Positions 16,618 through 25,285 of a stretch of DNA of 64,000 nucleotides are shown here, piece by piece. Each line of letters starts with the position of its first letter. Position 1 is the stretch's first letter. The stretch is from the NCBI RefSeq assembly GCF_003003355.1, contig NZ_PVTQ01000008.1:151917-215916 (forward strand), given 5' to 3'. The stretch comes from Donghicola tyrosinivorans (GTDB lineage Bacteria; Pseudomonadota; Alphaproteobacteria; Rhodobacterales; Rhodobacteraceae). Both the position numbers and the translations under genes were made by a program. The notes below the pieces were generated by a model. The model was not told the DNA's origin, searched no databases, and saw only the letters and a program-made list of their open reading frames with translations.

Positions 16618-17409
16618 TTACCAGCAGCAGAAGCCCCCATCCACCAACAGATCAACGCCTGTACAATAGGACGCCGCATCGGACAGCAGAAAGACCGCAG
16701 GGCCGACCATCTCATCGACCGTGGCCATGCGCTGCATGGGTGTCTGGCTTTCGAACTCGCGGGTTTGGTGAATCATCTCGGGGCGGGTGTTCATCGGCGT
16801 CGCCGTATACCCCGGCGAGATCGAGTTGACGCGGATCCCGCGCCCGACCCACTCCATCGCCATGGATTTGGACAGGTGGATCACCCCAGCCTTTGAGGCG
16901 TTGTAATGCGCCTGATCCAGACCGCGGTTGACGATCACACCGGACATGGACGCGATATTGACGATCGCACCCCCCTGCCCGTGCGCCAGCATCGCGCGGC
17001 CTTGGGCGCGGCACGACAGCCAAACGCCCTTCATGTTGATGTCCATCAGGGTCTGGTACTGGTCCTCTTCCATATCCTCCACGGGATTGGCATTGGCGAT
17101 CCCCGCCGCGTTCACCGCCAGCCGCAGGGGGCCAAGGTCGGCCTCGGTCCGTGCAACCGCGTCGGCCAACGCCGCGCCATCGGTCACATCCGCCGCGATC
17201 TGCACAGACTTGCGCCCCGCTTTCGCAATGAAATCAGCCGTTTGCGCCAAACCGTCATCGGTGCGGCGGTCCAGTAGGGCCACATCCGCCCCGCATTGGG
17301 CCAAGCCCATCGCGATCCGCTGGCCGATGCCGCTGCCCGCGCCGGTGACGAAAGCCACCCGTCCGCTCAGATCGAACATGGCAGGGGCGTTCAGAGTAAT
17401 CTCAGCCAT
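16618..17409 (-). CDS. Short-chain dehydrogenase/reductase (polyol dehydrogenase-like)
   Basis: A 263-residue classical SDR with the cofactor motif TGAGSGIG near residues 21-28, NAAG near 99, a catalytic Ser in NIASMSG and the YNASK catalytic pair. SISPGY and the C-terminal VDGG are also family features. An Asp at the end of beta-strand 2 (LLDRR) suggests NAD preference. It is the last gene of the minus-strand operon with a ribose-type transporter, so it probably oxidises an imported polyol or its ketose. The start follows GGAGAGG. Closest named relatives by eye are tetritol and pentitol dehydrogenases; the substrate is not determinable here. Confidence 0.85.
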   Translation of the reverse strand: MAEITLNAPAMFDLSGRVAFVTGAGSGIGQRIAMGLAQCGADVALLDRRTDDGLAQTADFIAKAGRKSVQIAADVTDGAALADAVARTEADLGPLRLAVNAAGIANANPVEDMEEDQYQTLMDINMKGVWLSCRAQGRAMLAHGQGGAIVNIASMSGVIVNRGLDQAHYNASKAGVIHLSKSMAMEWVGRGIRVNSISPGYTATPMNTRPEMIHQTREFESQTPMQRMATVDEMVGPAVFLLSDAASYCTGVDLLVDGGFCCW

Positions 17410-17442
17410 TACGGCCTCTCCTTCAAAACTGACCCGTAGGGG

Positions 17443-18222
17443 TCACGACATAATCAGGCCGCCATCCACGTTGATGGTCTGGCCGGTAATATAATCGGCG
17501 TCGGCGCTGGCCAGAAAGGCGATCAGACCCGCCACATCCTTGCCCTCGCCCGCCCGTTTCATGGGGATGTTCTGGACCCAGGACTCCATCAACTCGCCCG
17601 GTTCATAATCGCCAAGCATCTCGCCCCAGACGCGGTCATTGTAGTCCCACATGTCGGTGCGGATGATGCCGGGGCAGATGGCGTTCACGGTGATCCCATC
17701 CAGCGCCACCTCTTTGGCAAGGCTTTGGGTCATGCCCATCACCCCGAATTTCGAGGCCGCATAATGGGGCGTATAGATGAACCCGTCCCGCGCTTGGCCC
17801 GATGCGATGTTGATCAGCCGCCCGCCGCCGTTGGAGCGCATACGCCGGATCGCCTCTTGGCAGCATAGGAACGCGCCCTTGGTGTTCACGTCCATCGTGG
17901 CGTCCCATTCCTGCTCGGTCAGGTCTTCGACGCGGGCGATGGTGATGATCCCCGCATTCTGGACCGAGACATCGACCGTCCCGAACCGCTGCACCGCTGT
18001 ATTGTACAGGGCCACCACGTCAGAGCGTTTGGTCACGTCGCAGACCACACCGATGGCGGTCATACCCTTGGCGCGCAGACCTGCGGCGGCCTCTTCCACA
18101 TTGGCCTCGAACGAGGCGATCACCACATTCGCACCCTCAGAGCCAAACCGGTCAGCAATCGCCAGACCGATGCCCTTGTTGCCGCCCGTGACCACCACGG
18201 TCTTGCCGGTAAATCGTTGCAT
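17443..18222 (-). CDS. Short-chain dehydrogenase/reductase, second polyol dehydrogenase-like enzyme
   Basis: A 259-residue classical SDR: TGGNKGIG near residues 10-17, NAG near 86, NIASGQA, catalytic YAASK, AICPGI and C-terminal VDGG. The resemblance is to sorbitol and galactitol 2-dehydrogenases of the SDR family. The start at 18222 follows GAGGAAAAG that overlaps the stop of the upstream ATPase gene, showing translational coupling; a longer frame from 18366 would overlap the ATPase. Two SDRs in one operon suggest two oxidations or two epimeric substrates. Confidence 0.85.
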   Translation of the reverse strand: MQRFTGKTVVVTGGNKGIGLAIADRFGSEGANVVIASFEANVEEAAAGLRAKGMTAIGVVCDVTKRSDVVALYNTAVQRFGTVDVSVQNAGIITIARVEDLTEQEWDATMDVNTKGAFLCCQEAIRRMRSNGGGRLINIASGQARDGFIYTPHYAASKFGVMGMTQSLAKEVALDGITVNAICPGIIRTDMWDYNDRVWGEMLGDYEPGELMESWVQNIPMKRAGEGKDVAGLIAFLASADADYITGQTINVDGGLIMS

Positions 18223-18232
18223 CTTTTCCTCC

Positions 18233-19723
18233 TCAGGCCGTCGCCAGTTCCATGACCGAGACATCATTGGCCTCGGCGTAATCCAGAATTCCGGCCTGCC
18301 GCCCTGCGGCCATGACCATGATCCGGTGGCTGACGCCCAACACCTCTTCGAGGTCCGAGCTGACAACGATCACCGCCACCCCTTCAGCAGCCAGCCCCGC
18401 GATGATGTCGTAGATCGAAGATCGTGCGCCCACATCGATGCCCCGCGTCGGCTCATCCAGCACCACAACACGCGGATTACGGGCAAGCCATTTTGCGATC
18501 ACAACTTTTTGCTGATTGCCACCTGACAATTCATTCGCGTTCTGGTTGCCTTGGCCCTTGACCCCAAACCGCTTGATGTTGTGTCCGGCAAAGCCCTGCA
18601 CCGCGCCGCCTGTCACCAGACCCGCCTGCGCGACCTGCGCCAGATTGGGATAGGCGATGTTTTCAGCGATGGAATGATCCAGAACCAGCCCCTGTAACTT
18701 GCGATCTTCGGGCACCAAGACGATGCCGCTGCGGATCGCGTCGCGGGGGGATTTCGGCGTGATGTCCTGCCCCTCAAGATGGACGGAACCACTGGCGATG
18801 GGATCGGCGCCCGCGATGGCGCGGACCAGTTCCGTGCGCCCTGCCCCGACCAGACCCGCGATGCCGAAAATCTCGCCCTTCCGGACGGCAAAGTTCACAT
18901 CCCGAAACCGCCCGTTCGCGCCGGTCAGCCCTTGCACCTCTAGCACCGGCTCGGCCGAAGGTTGGCCCAAAGCGGGGAACATGCGTTCCAACGACCGGCC
19001 CACCATCGCCTCGACAATGGTGCGGACGGGCACATCGGCGCTGTCGAATTCCTGCACCTTGGCGCCGTCGCGCATGACAACCACGCGGTCGGCGATCTGG
19101 CGGATTTCCTCCAGCCGGTGCGAGATATAGATGATCCCGACCCCATCCGCCTTCAGCCTGCGGATCTGGTCGAACAGGCGCTGGGTCTCTTCCCCGCCCA
19201 AAGCGGCGGTGGGTTCGTCCAAAATCAATAGCCGCGCATTCAGGGTCAGAGCCTTTGCGATCTCGATCAACTGCTGGTTCGCGGTGGACAGACCCTGCAC
19301 CAAACGGTTCGGCGGCAGGTCCAGACCCAAGCGGCGCAAACCGCGGCTGGCCTCATCGCGCATGGTGCGCCGATCCACCAAGCCATTGCGGCGGGGATAG
19401 CGGCCCACGAAAACATTCTCGGCGATGGTCAGGTGGGGCAGCAACAGCAGTTCCTGATGGATCATGCCGACGCCCGCATCAATCGCATCGCGGGGGTTGG
19501 CAGGGGCGTACGGCGCACCCTGCCAAGTCATTTCACCGGACGAAGGCGGCACCGTGCCCGAGATGATCTTGGACACGGTGGACTTGCCCGCCCCGTTTTC
19601 CCCCAGAAGGGCCACGACCTCACCAGGGCGGATATCAAGATCGATCCCGTGCAGCACCTCAATGGGGCCGTAGGATTTCCGGATGCCCTTCAGGGACAAG
19701 ATGGGAGAGTTGTCGCTGGTCAT
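18233..19723 (-). CDS. Sugar ABC transporter ATP-binding protein (RbsA/MglA type)
   Basis: A 496-residue protein with two fused nucleotide-binding domains, the usual design of ribose/xylose/galactose-type importers. The first has Walker A GENGAGKST (near 41-49), Walker B LLILDEPTAAL and a degenerate LSTANQQ signature. The second has a degenerate Walker A (GLVGAGRTE) and an intact LSGGNQQ signature with VVVLDEPTRGID. That asymmetry is normal for the family. It would energise uptake through the permease and binding protein encoded just upstream. Confidence 0.95.
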   Translation of the reverse strand: MTSDNSPILSLKGIRKSYGPIEVLHGIDLDIRPGEVVALLGENGAGKSTVSKIISGTVPPSSGEMTWQGAPYAPANPRDAIDAGVGMIHQELLLLPHLTIAENVFVGRYPRRNGLVDRRTMRDEASRGLRRLGLDLPPNRLVQGLSTANQQLIEIAKALTLNARLLILDEPTAALGGEETQRLFDQIRRLKADGVGIIYISHRLEEIRQIADRVVVMRDGAKVQEFDSADVPVRTIVEAMVGRSLERMFPALGQPSAEPVLEVQGLTGANGRFRDVNFAVRKGEIFGIAGLVGAGRTELVRAIAGADPIASGSVHLEGQDITPKSPRDAIRSGIVLVPEDRKLQGLVLDHSIAENIAYPNLAQVAQAGLVTGGAVQGFAGHNIKRFGVKGQGNQNANELSGGNQQKVVIAKWLARNPRVVVLDEPTRGIDVGARSSIYDIIAGLAAEGVAVIVVSSDLEEVLGVSHRIMVMAAGRQAGILDYAEANDVSVMELATA

Positions 19724-19792
19724 GGTCTGGCCCTTCTGGAGAAACCTTGAATCGCCGCCACCCTCACGGGGCAGCGGCGACAGTGTTCAGGA

Positions 19793-20719
19793 TCAGGGAT
19801 GCTCGGCCACATACTCACCCGCGTTTTCGGGGGTGGTCAGATAACCGGGCAGCAGCTGTTCGGCGGGCAGGGTTTCACCTGCGGCCAGCTTCACGGCGCT
19901 ATCGACAGCCAGACGGCCAATGCCGCGCACCTGCTGCGTGGCGGTGGCGTCAAAGCCGCCCTCTGCCAGAATGGGCAGCGCGGTGGTGTCACCGTCAAAG
20001 CCGCCGATGTAGACACGCTGTTCCACGCCCGAGACCTTAACCCCCTGCGCAGCCCCCAGCGCCAGACCGTCGGCCTGACCAAAGATGATGGTCACATCGG
20101 GGTTCGCTTGCAGCAGGTTCTGGCTGATATCCAGACCTTCGGCCTGCGACCACTGGTTCGACCACTGCTGCGCGACCAGTTCCACACCGGGGTTCTCACC
20201 GATGGCCTGCATACAGCCCTTGGTACGCTCGACCTCGGGGGTGGTGCCTTTCTGGCCGTGGATCATGATCATCTTGCCCGCGCCGCCAGCAAGGCCGATC
20301 ACATGCTTGCAGACCTCATAGGCCGAGGTCGCGTTGTCGGTGGCAATAAAGGTATCGCCGGGCTCATCATCCGCGTTGCGGTCTACGTTCACCACCGGAA
20401 TGCCCTGCGCTTTGGCCAGACGGGCGGGAACGGCAGCAGCGGCGGCACCGGCGGGCAGATAGATCAGCGCGTCGATGTCTTGGGTCAGCAGATCCTGCAC
20501 CTGACTAACTTGCGTTGCGCCATCGTTCTTGGCGTCTACGGTGATCACTTCGATCCCCAGTTCTTTGGCGTATTCCTCAACGCCGATCTTGATCTGGTTG
20601 AAATAGTCCGCCTGCAGGTTGGTCACCGCCAGACCCAGACGTTTGACCTCGGCCGCATCCGCACCAAAGGCGGTCAGCGCCATCGCGGTTGCCGCGAAAA
20701 GAGTGCTCTTCAGTTTCAT
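19793..20719 (-). CDS. Sugar ABC transporter periplasmic substrate-binding protein (RbsB-like)
   Basis: A 308-residue protein with a cleavable signal peptide (cleavage near GADA-AEV, residue 22) and the peripla_BP_4 fold: ANTxxDYFNQIKIG-type N-terminus, NDGATQVSQVQDLL, a VNVDR/DNAT segment and IIFGQADGLALGA. It binds the imported sugar or polyol in the periplasm and hands it to the permease. AGGAGGAGA precedes the ATG. It is the second gene of a permease-binding protein-ATPase-SDR-SDR operon. Confidence 0.93.
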   Translation of the reverse strand: MKLKSTLFAATAMALTAFGADAAEVKRLGLAVTNLQADYFNQIKIGVEEYAKELGIEVITVDAKNDGATQVSQVQDLLTQDIDALIYLPAGAAAAAVPARLAKAQGIPVVNVDRNADDEPGDTFIATDNATSAYEVCKHVIGLAGGAGKMIMIHGQKGTTPEVERTKGCMQAIGENPGVELVAQQWSNQWSQAEGLDISQNLLQANPDVTIIFGQADGLALGAAQGVKVSGVEQRVYIGGFDGDTTALPILAEGGFDATATQQVRGIGRLAVDSAVKLAAGETLPAEQLLPGYLTTPENAGEYVAEHP

Positions 20720-20832
20720 TGTAGTCTCCTCCTCCAGAAAAATCGGGTGCCGTCACCTACGGTCCCTATGGTGTCCAGCTGTGCCGGACAGGTTGACGGC
20801 AGGGGGACCAAGGGCCTCCCTCCCGAAAATCG

Positions 20833-21807
20833 TTAACGCTTCTTGAAAGCTTCGGCGGCCACGGCCAGCGCGATCACCACGCCGATCACCACCGCTTGGG
20901 TAAAGGGCGAGACCCCAAGCAGGTTCAGACCATTGCGCAGCACGCCGATGATCAGCACACCGATGATGGTGCCGATGATCCCGCCCTGCCCGCCGGACAA
21001 GGATGTGCCGCCAATGACCACCGCCGCGATGGTGTCCAGCTCATACGTGAAACCCGCCGTCGGCTGGACCGAGTCCAGACGCATCGCCAGCACGATCCCC
21101 GCCAGACCCGCCAGCACGCCCGAGACCACATAGACCCCGACCGTCATCAGACTGACGTTGATCCCTGCCAGTCGCGCCACCTCTGGGCTGCCGCCGATCG
21201 CATAAAGGCTGCGCCCGCCCGAGGTGTAGCGCAGGTAGAACCACCCCAGCACAAACACCACCAGCATCAGCGCGACGGTCACGGTCAGGAACCCGCCGTG
21301 ACGGATGAACGCCAGCATGCTGAACCACGCGGGAAAACCGACGATCTGCTGACCATCGGTGATCATATTCGCCAGCCCGCGGGCAATCGACATCATCGCT
21401 AGGGTCGAGATAAAGGCCGGCACGCGAAACAGCGTAATCATCAGCCCCGACACAGCGCCGCTAAAGGCCGCCACCACCAGCGCCGCCGCGATGCCAACGC
21501 CGATGGGATACCCCAGCACATTCGCCGTGTAGCCCATGACCATCATCGCCAGCGCCAGCACCGAACCGACCGCCAGATCAATCCCGCCGATCAGGATCAC
21601 ATAGGTCATCCCCACCGCCATGATCCCGAGGACTGTGATCTGGTCCAGAACGTTCAGAAGATTGCGCAGGGTGAAGAACGCATCGGTGGAGACCGACAGA
21701 AACACACACAGCACGAACAGGCCGATCAAAGGCCCCGTCGCCCCGCTGAGCGAGAACATATCCGCAAGCCGCATCCGGCCCGCCTGAGGCGCTTGGGTCA
21801 TTGTCAT
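20833..21807 (-). CDS. Sugar ABC transporter permease (RbsC-like)
   Basis: A 324-residue, highly hydrophobic protein with about ten predicted membrane segments and the RbsC/XylH-type signature GGIDLAVGSVLAL near residues 70-82 and GTSLSGGQGGIIGT near 270. The start at 21807 follows GGAGG by 5 bases; an ATG two codons later is also possible, and the longer frame from 21888 would run through the operator and promoter. First gene of the minus-strand operon. Confidence 0.93.
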   Translation of the reverse strand: MTMTQAPQAGRMRLADMFSLSGATGPLIGLFVLCVFLSVSTDAFFTLRNLLNVLDQITVLGIMAVGMTYVILIGGIDLAVGSVLALAMMVMGYTANVLGYPIGVGIAAALVVAAFSGAVSGLMITLFRVPAFISTLAMMSIARGLANMITDGQQIVGFPAWFSMLAFIRHGGFLTVTVALMLVVFVLGWFYLRYTSGGRSLYAIGGSPEVARLAGINVSLMTVGVYVVSGVLAGLAGIVLAMRLDSVQPTAGFTYELDTIAAVVIGGTSLSGGQGGIIGTIIGVLIIGVLRNGLNLLGVSPFTQAVVIGVVIALAVAAEAFKKR

Positions 21808-21831
21808 TCCTTCCTCCCTTAGCATCATGCC

Positions 21832-21849
21832 TGCATATTTATTCATGCA
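21832..21849. promoter_or_regulatory. Operator-like element 1 (TGAATAAATATTC family)
   Basis: On the minus strand it reads TGCATGAATAAATATGCA, with arms TGCAT/ATGCA. The core TGAATAAATAT is shared with the elements at 21983-21994 and 25247-25262. It is the presumed binding site of the SorC-family regulator encoded at 25286. Confidence 0.6.
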
Positions 21850-21859
21850 TGATGGGAAA

Positions 21860-21888
21860 TGCGTATCGTGGGATTTTCTCCCTGTCAA
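21860..21888 (-). promoter_or_regulatory. Promoter of the polyol ABC transporter operon
   Basis: On the minus strand TTGACA (21888-21883) and TACGCA (21865-21860) are 17 bases apart. The shared operator-like element lies 11 bp beyond the -10, where a bound repressor would block initiation or escape. Confidence 0.5.
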
Positions 21889-21947
21889 GTTGCACAGAGT
21901 CGGAATCTAACCGCCATTGCATTTATTGGCGCAACTATGGCGACAGC

Positions 21948-21976
21948 TTGACAGGCTCATAGCAGCATGTTTACTT
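21948..21976 (+). promoter_or_regulatory. Promoter of the transketolase-kinase operon
   Basis: TTGACA (21948-21953) and TTACTT (21971-21976) are 17 bases apart. The operator-like element begins 7 bp further on, mirroring the arrangement at the divergent transporter promoter. Confidence 0.5.
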
Positions 21977-21982
21977 TCGCCA

Positions 21983-21994
21983 GAATATTTATTC
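21983..21994. promoter_or_regulatory. Operator-like element 2 (TGAATAAATATTC family)
   Basis: GAATATTTATTC here is the reverse complement of GAATAAATATTC in the element before the SorC gene. It sits between the promoter and the ribosome binding site of the transketolase gene, which supports a start at 22006 rather than at 21967. Confidence 0.65.
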
Positions 21995-22005
21995 AGAGGC
22001 AAACT

Positions 22006-22824
22006 ATGGACACCCATGATCTTCGCCTGTTGGCGAACCGAATCCGGCGTCGGGACTTGCAGGCGGTCTATGAGGCTGGCGCAGGCCATATTGGCGGCGA
22101 AATGTCAGTGACCGATCTGCTGACGGCCCTGTATTTCCACACGATGAAGGTCGATCCCGCCGCCCCGCTGGACCCGAACCGCGACCGCCTGATCCTTAGC
22201 AAGGGTCACACGGCGCTGGCCCTTTATGTGGTGCTGTCCGAAAAAGGCTTTCTGCCGAAGGAAGAGATCGCGACCTTCCTTCAGCACAACTCGCGTCTCA
22301 ACGGCCACCCCAACCGCGTGAAGGTTCCAGGGGTCGAGACCAACACCGGCCCGCTGGGTCACGGCCTGCCCGTGGGTGTGGGTATGGCCAAGGCCGCAAA
22401 GCTGGACGGTGCGGACTGGCGTACCTTTGTCATCACCGGCGACGGCGAGATGCAGGAAGGTTCCAACTGGGAGGCGATCATGGCCGCCGCGCATTTCGGT
22501 CTGGATAACCTGACGCTGATCATCGACCACAACCGTCTGCAACAGGGCGCGCGGCTGGAGGACACCAACAATCTGGCCCCCCTGCCCCCGAAACTGGCGG
22601 CCTTTGGCTGGACGGTGCTTGAGATCGACGGCCACGACATGGACCAGATCACTGCCGCATTGTCAGCTGACAATATTGCCAGCGGCAAGCCCACCTGCAT
22701 CGTCGCCCACACCAACAAGGGCCACGGGATTTCCTTCATGTCCGACAACGTCGCTTGGCATCACAAGGTCCCGAATGAGGCGCAATACAAACAGGCCATG
22801 CAAGAGCTGGAGAACGCCCAATGA
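22006..22824 (+). CDS. Transketolase-like enzyme, N-terminal (ThDP-binding) subunit
   Basis: A 272-residue half-transketolase. It shows the N-terminal RRDLQAVYEAGAGHIGG region, SKGHTALALY, GHGLPVGVGMA and the ThDP motif GDGEMQEG to DHNRLQ. Full-length transketolases are about 660 residues; here the pyrimidine and C-terminal domains are on the next gene, which overlaps by ATGA. The start at 22006 follows AGAGG. It moves a two-carbon ketol unit between sugar phosphates. Its place before an FGGY kinase gene suggests that it acts on the phosphorylated ketose of this pathway, as split transketolases do in some apulose and sulfosugar routes. Confidence 0.9.
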   Translation: MDTHDLRLLANRIRRRDLQAVYEAGAGHIGGEMSVTDLLTALYFHTMKVDPAAPLDPNRDRLILSKGHTALALYVVLSEKGFLPKEEIATFLQHNSRLNGHPNRVKVPGVETNTGPLGHGLPVGVGMAKAAKLDGADWRTFVITGDGEMQEGSNWEAIMAAAHFGLDNLTLIIDHNRLQQGARLEDTNNLAPLPPKLAAFGWTVLEIDGHDMDQITAALSADNIASGKPTCIVAHTNKGHGISFMSDNVAWHHKVPNEAQYKQAMQELENAQ

Positions 22825-23780
22825 CCGCCCCCTTTCAGAACGCCAAGCTGCACGACTGCCGCGACGCCTTCACCGCCGCACTGGAAGAACTGGCCGCGGC
22901 AGATGGCAACATCGTCGCCGTGTGCAATGACTCGGTCGGCTCGTCCAAGCTGACAGGCTTTCGCGACAAGTTCCCCGAACGCCTGATCAACGTGGGCATC
23001 GCGGAACAGAACATGGTCGGCGTCGGGGCGGGTCTGGCGAACGGCGGCAAGATCCCGTTCGTCTGCGCCGCCTCGCCCTTTCTGACGGGCCGCGCGTTGG
23101 AGCAGATCAAGGCAGACGTGGCCTATTCGCAAACCAACGTAAAGCTGGTCGGGATCAGTTCCGGCATGGCCTATGGCGAGCTTGGGCCGACCCACCATTC
23201 AATCGAGGATTTCGCATGGGTCCGCGCCCTGCCCCACGTACCGGTGATCGCGCCCGCAGATCGCATTGAAACCGACGCAGTGATCCGTTGGGCCGCCACC
23301 TATCAAGGCGGCTGCTTCCTGCGTCTTAGCCGCGTGGGCGTGCCGGACCTTCTGCCCGAGGGCCATGTGTTCGAACTTGGCCGCGCGAATGTCCTGTGCG
23401 AAGGATCGGATGTAACGATTATCGCGAATGGCGTGCTGTCCCATCGGGCGGTCACCGCCGCCGCAGTGCTTGAAGGTCAGGGCATCAGCGCCCGGGTGTT
23501 GAACATGGCGACAGTCCGCCCCATCGATCAGGACGCGATCCTGTCCGCCGCACGGGACACCGGCGCGATCCTGACCTGCGAGGAACACACCACCTTCGGC
23601 GGTCTTGGCAGCGCCGTGGCCGAGGTGATCGTGGATCACCACCCCGTCCCCATGACCCGTCTTGGCGTTCCGGGTGTCTTTGCCCACACCGCCTCGGCCG
23701 AGCAGCTGCTGGATGATTTCGGAATGTCCCCGCAGGCGATCGCAGACAGCGCCGTCGCGCTGATGGGGCGCAAGGGGTAA
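22821..23780 (+). CDS. Transketolase-like enzyme, C-terminal subunit
   Basis: A 319-residue partner of the preceding gene, translationally coupled through ATGA. It has the transketolase pyrimidine-domain motifs: the catalytic-Glu region INVGIAEQNMVGVGAGLA near residues 52-69, FLTGRALEQI, and GPTHHSIEDFAWVRALP. A C-terminal domain with TCEEHTTFGGLGSAVAE follows. The two subunits should form one active transketolase with ThDP bound between them. Confidence 0.92.
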   Translation: MTAPFQNAKLHDCRDAFTAALEELAAADGNIVAVCNDSVGSSKLTGFRDKFPERLINVGIAEQNMVGVGAGLANGGKIPFVCAASPFLTGRALEQIKADVAYSQTNVKLVGISSGMAYGELGPTHHSIEDFAWVRALPHVPVIAPADRIETDAVIRWAATYQGGCFLRLSRVGVPDLLPEGHVFELGRANVLCEGSDVTIIANGVLSHRAVTAAAVLEGQGISARVLNMATVRPIDQDAILSAARDTGAILTCEEHTTFGGLGSAVAEVIVDHHPVPMTRLGVPGVFAHTASAEQLLDDFGMSPQAIADSAVALMGRKG

Positions 23781-23783
23781 GCG

Positions 23784-25247
23784 ATGGCTCAGCAGGCAAT
23801 TCTGGCGATTGACGAAGGCACCACCAATTCAAAGGCCGTGCTGGTTTCCGTGACCGGAGAGATCCTGTCCAGCGGTTCCGCCCCCGTGCCGATCCAGCAC
23901 CCGCAACCGGGTTGGGTTCAGCAGGACGCGGGCGACATCTGGCAGGCCACCCAAACAGCAATTGCCGATTGCCTGCGCGGGCGCCCCGATGTGCAGGTGG
24001 TGGCCGTTGGCGTGTCGAACCAGCGGGAATCCATCCTGATGTGGGACCGTAAAACCGGCGCGCCTTTGGGGCCAGTTGTCAGCTGGCAATGTCGCCGGAC
24101 CGCGAATGCCTGCGCCGAATTGCAGGCGGCAGGGCACGAACCTGCAGTGGTTGCGAAAACCGGTCTACCCATCGATCCGATGTTTCCGCCGACAAAAGCC
24201 GCGGGGCTGCTACAGAACTTTGCCAGCCAAGGTCAGGACGTTTGCATCGGCACGGTGGACAGTTGGCTGATCTGGAACCTGACGGGCAGGGCGCTGCATG
24301 CCACCGATCAGGCAAACGCTGCGCGGACCCAGCTGTTCAATATTGTCAGCAGACAATTTGATCCCGACCTTTGCGATCTGTTTGGCGTGCGCATCGAAAC
24401 CCTGCCGCAAGTTCACGACAGCGCCCATGTCTTTGGCCACACAAAAGGGGCAGGGGTTTTGCCCGACGGCATCCCTGTGGCCTCGGCCATCGGGGATTCC
24501 CACGGGGCGCTGTTCAGTCACGGGGCCTTCACGCCAGGCGATGGCAAGATTACCTTCGGGACGGGTAGCTCGGTGATGACCACAATCCCCGAATTCATCG
24601 CGCCCCCCACAGGGATCACCACCACGATTGCATGGTCTTTGAACGGCCAAGCCACCTACGCCTTTGAAGGCAACATTCTGGTCAGCGCCGCAATCCTGCC
24701 GTGGACGCAGGCCTTGCTTGGTTTGGACAGTGTCGAGGCGCTGCTGGAACTGGCCCAATCCGTGCCGGATGCGATGGGGGTGTCTCTGGTGCCGGCCCAT
24801 GTGGGTTTGGGCTCGCCCCATTGGGCGGCACAGGCACAGGGGTTGATCAGCGGGCTCTCGTTTGGGGCAGGGCCCGCGCAGATCGCCCGCGCTGCGGCGG
24901 AAAGCATGGCGTTTCAGGTCAACGATGTCTTCCAAATCATGGCTGAGGCTGCGGGCGGGATCGGGCGCGTGTCCGTGGACGGCGGGCCAAGCCGTAACCG
25001 CTTTCTGATGCAACTGGTCGCCAATATGTTGAACCATCCGGTCACGCCCTGCCGCGCCGCCGAAGCCTCGGCCCTAGGGGCGGCATATCTGGCGGGTCTG
25101 GCCACAGGCGTCTGGCCCGATCTGGATGCCATCCGCAATCTGCCCGTCACGGACGCCGAAATTGCGCCTGACACGCCGGATGCGTCACGAAACCGCGCTT
25201 TAGAGACGTGGCGGAAAGCGATTGCCCGCACAACTTTGGTTGTATAG
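23784..25247 (+). CDS. FGGY-family carbohydrate kinase (glycerol kinase-like)
   Basis: A 487-residue ASKHA-fold kinase. It has an N-terminal phosphate motif DEGTTNSKAVL (residues about 10-20), WVQQDAGDIW, GVSNQRES, a GTVDSWLIWNLTG segment, IGDSHGALFSHG, FGTGSS and the C-terminal adenosine motif VDGGPSRNRFLMQ. The pattern is nearest glycerol kinase and related tetrulose and apulose kinases rather than xylulokinase. It presumably phosphorylates the ketose produced by one of the SDRs before transketolase cleavage. The gene starts 3 bases after the upstream stop. Exact substrate unknown. Confidence 0.88.
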   Translation: MAQQAILAIDEGTTNSKAVLVSVTGEILSSGSAPVPIQHPQPGWVQQDAGDIWQATQTAIADCLRGRPDVQVVAVGVSNQRESILMWDRKTGAPLGPVVSWQCRRTANACAELQAAGHEPAVVAKTGLPIDPMFPPTKAAGLLQNFASQGQDVCIGTVDSWLIWNLTGRALHATDQANAARTQLFNIVSRQFDPDLCDLFGVRIETLPQVHDSAHVFGHTKGAGVLPDGIPVASAIGDSHGALFSHGAFTPGDGKITFGTGSSVMTTIPEFIAPPTGITTTIAWSLNGQATYAFEGNILVSAAILPWTQALLGLDSVEALLELAQSVPDAMGVSLVPAHVGLGSPHWAAQAQGLISGLSFGAGPAQIARAAAESMAFQVNDVFQIMAEAAGGIGRVSVDGGPSRNRFLMQLVANMLNHPVTPCRAAEASALGAAYLAGLATGVWPDLDAIRNLPVTDAEIAPDTPDASRNRALETWRKAIARTTLVV

Positions 25248-25262
25248 TGAATAAATATTCAC
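25247..25262. promoter_or_regulatory. Operator-like element 3 before the SorC-family regulator gene
   Basis: GTGAAT-AAAT-ATTCAC is a perfect inverted repeat 24 bp before the regulator start. It overlaps a TATAGT -10-like hexamer at 25243-25248, suggesting autoregulation. It shares the TGAATAAATATTC core with the two elements at 21.8-22.0 kb. Confidence 0.65.
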
Positions 25263-25285
25263 TTTAACGACGGAGCATCCAAGGC

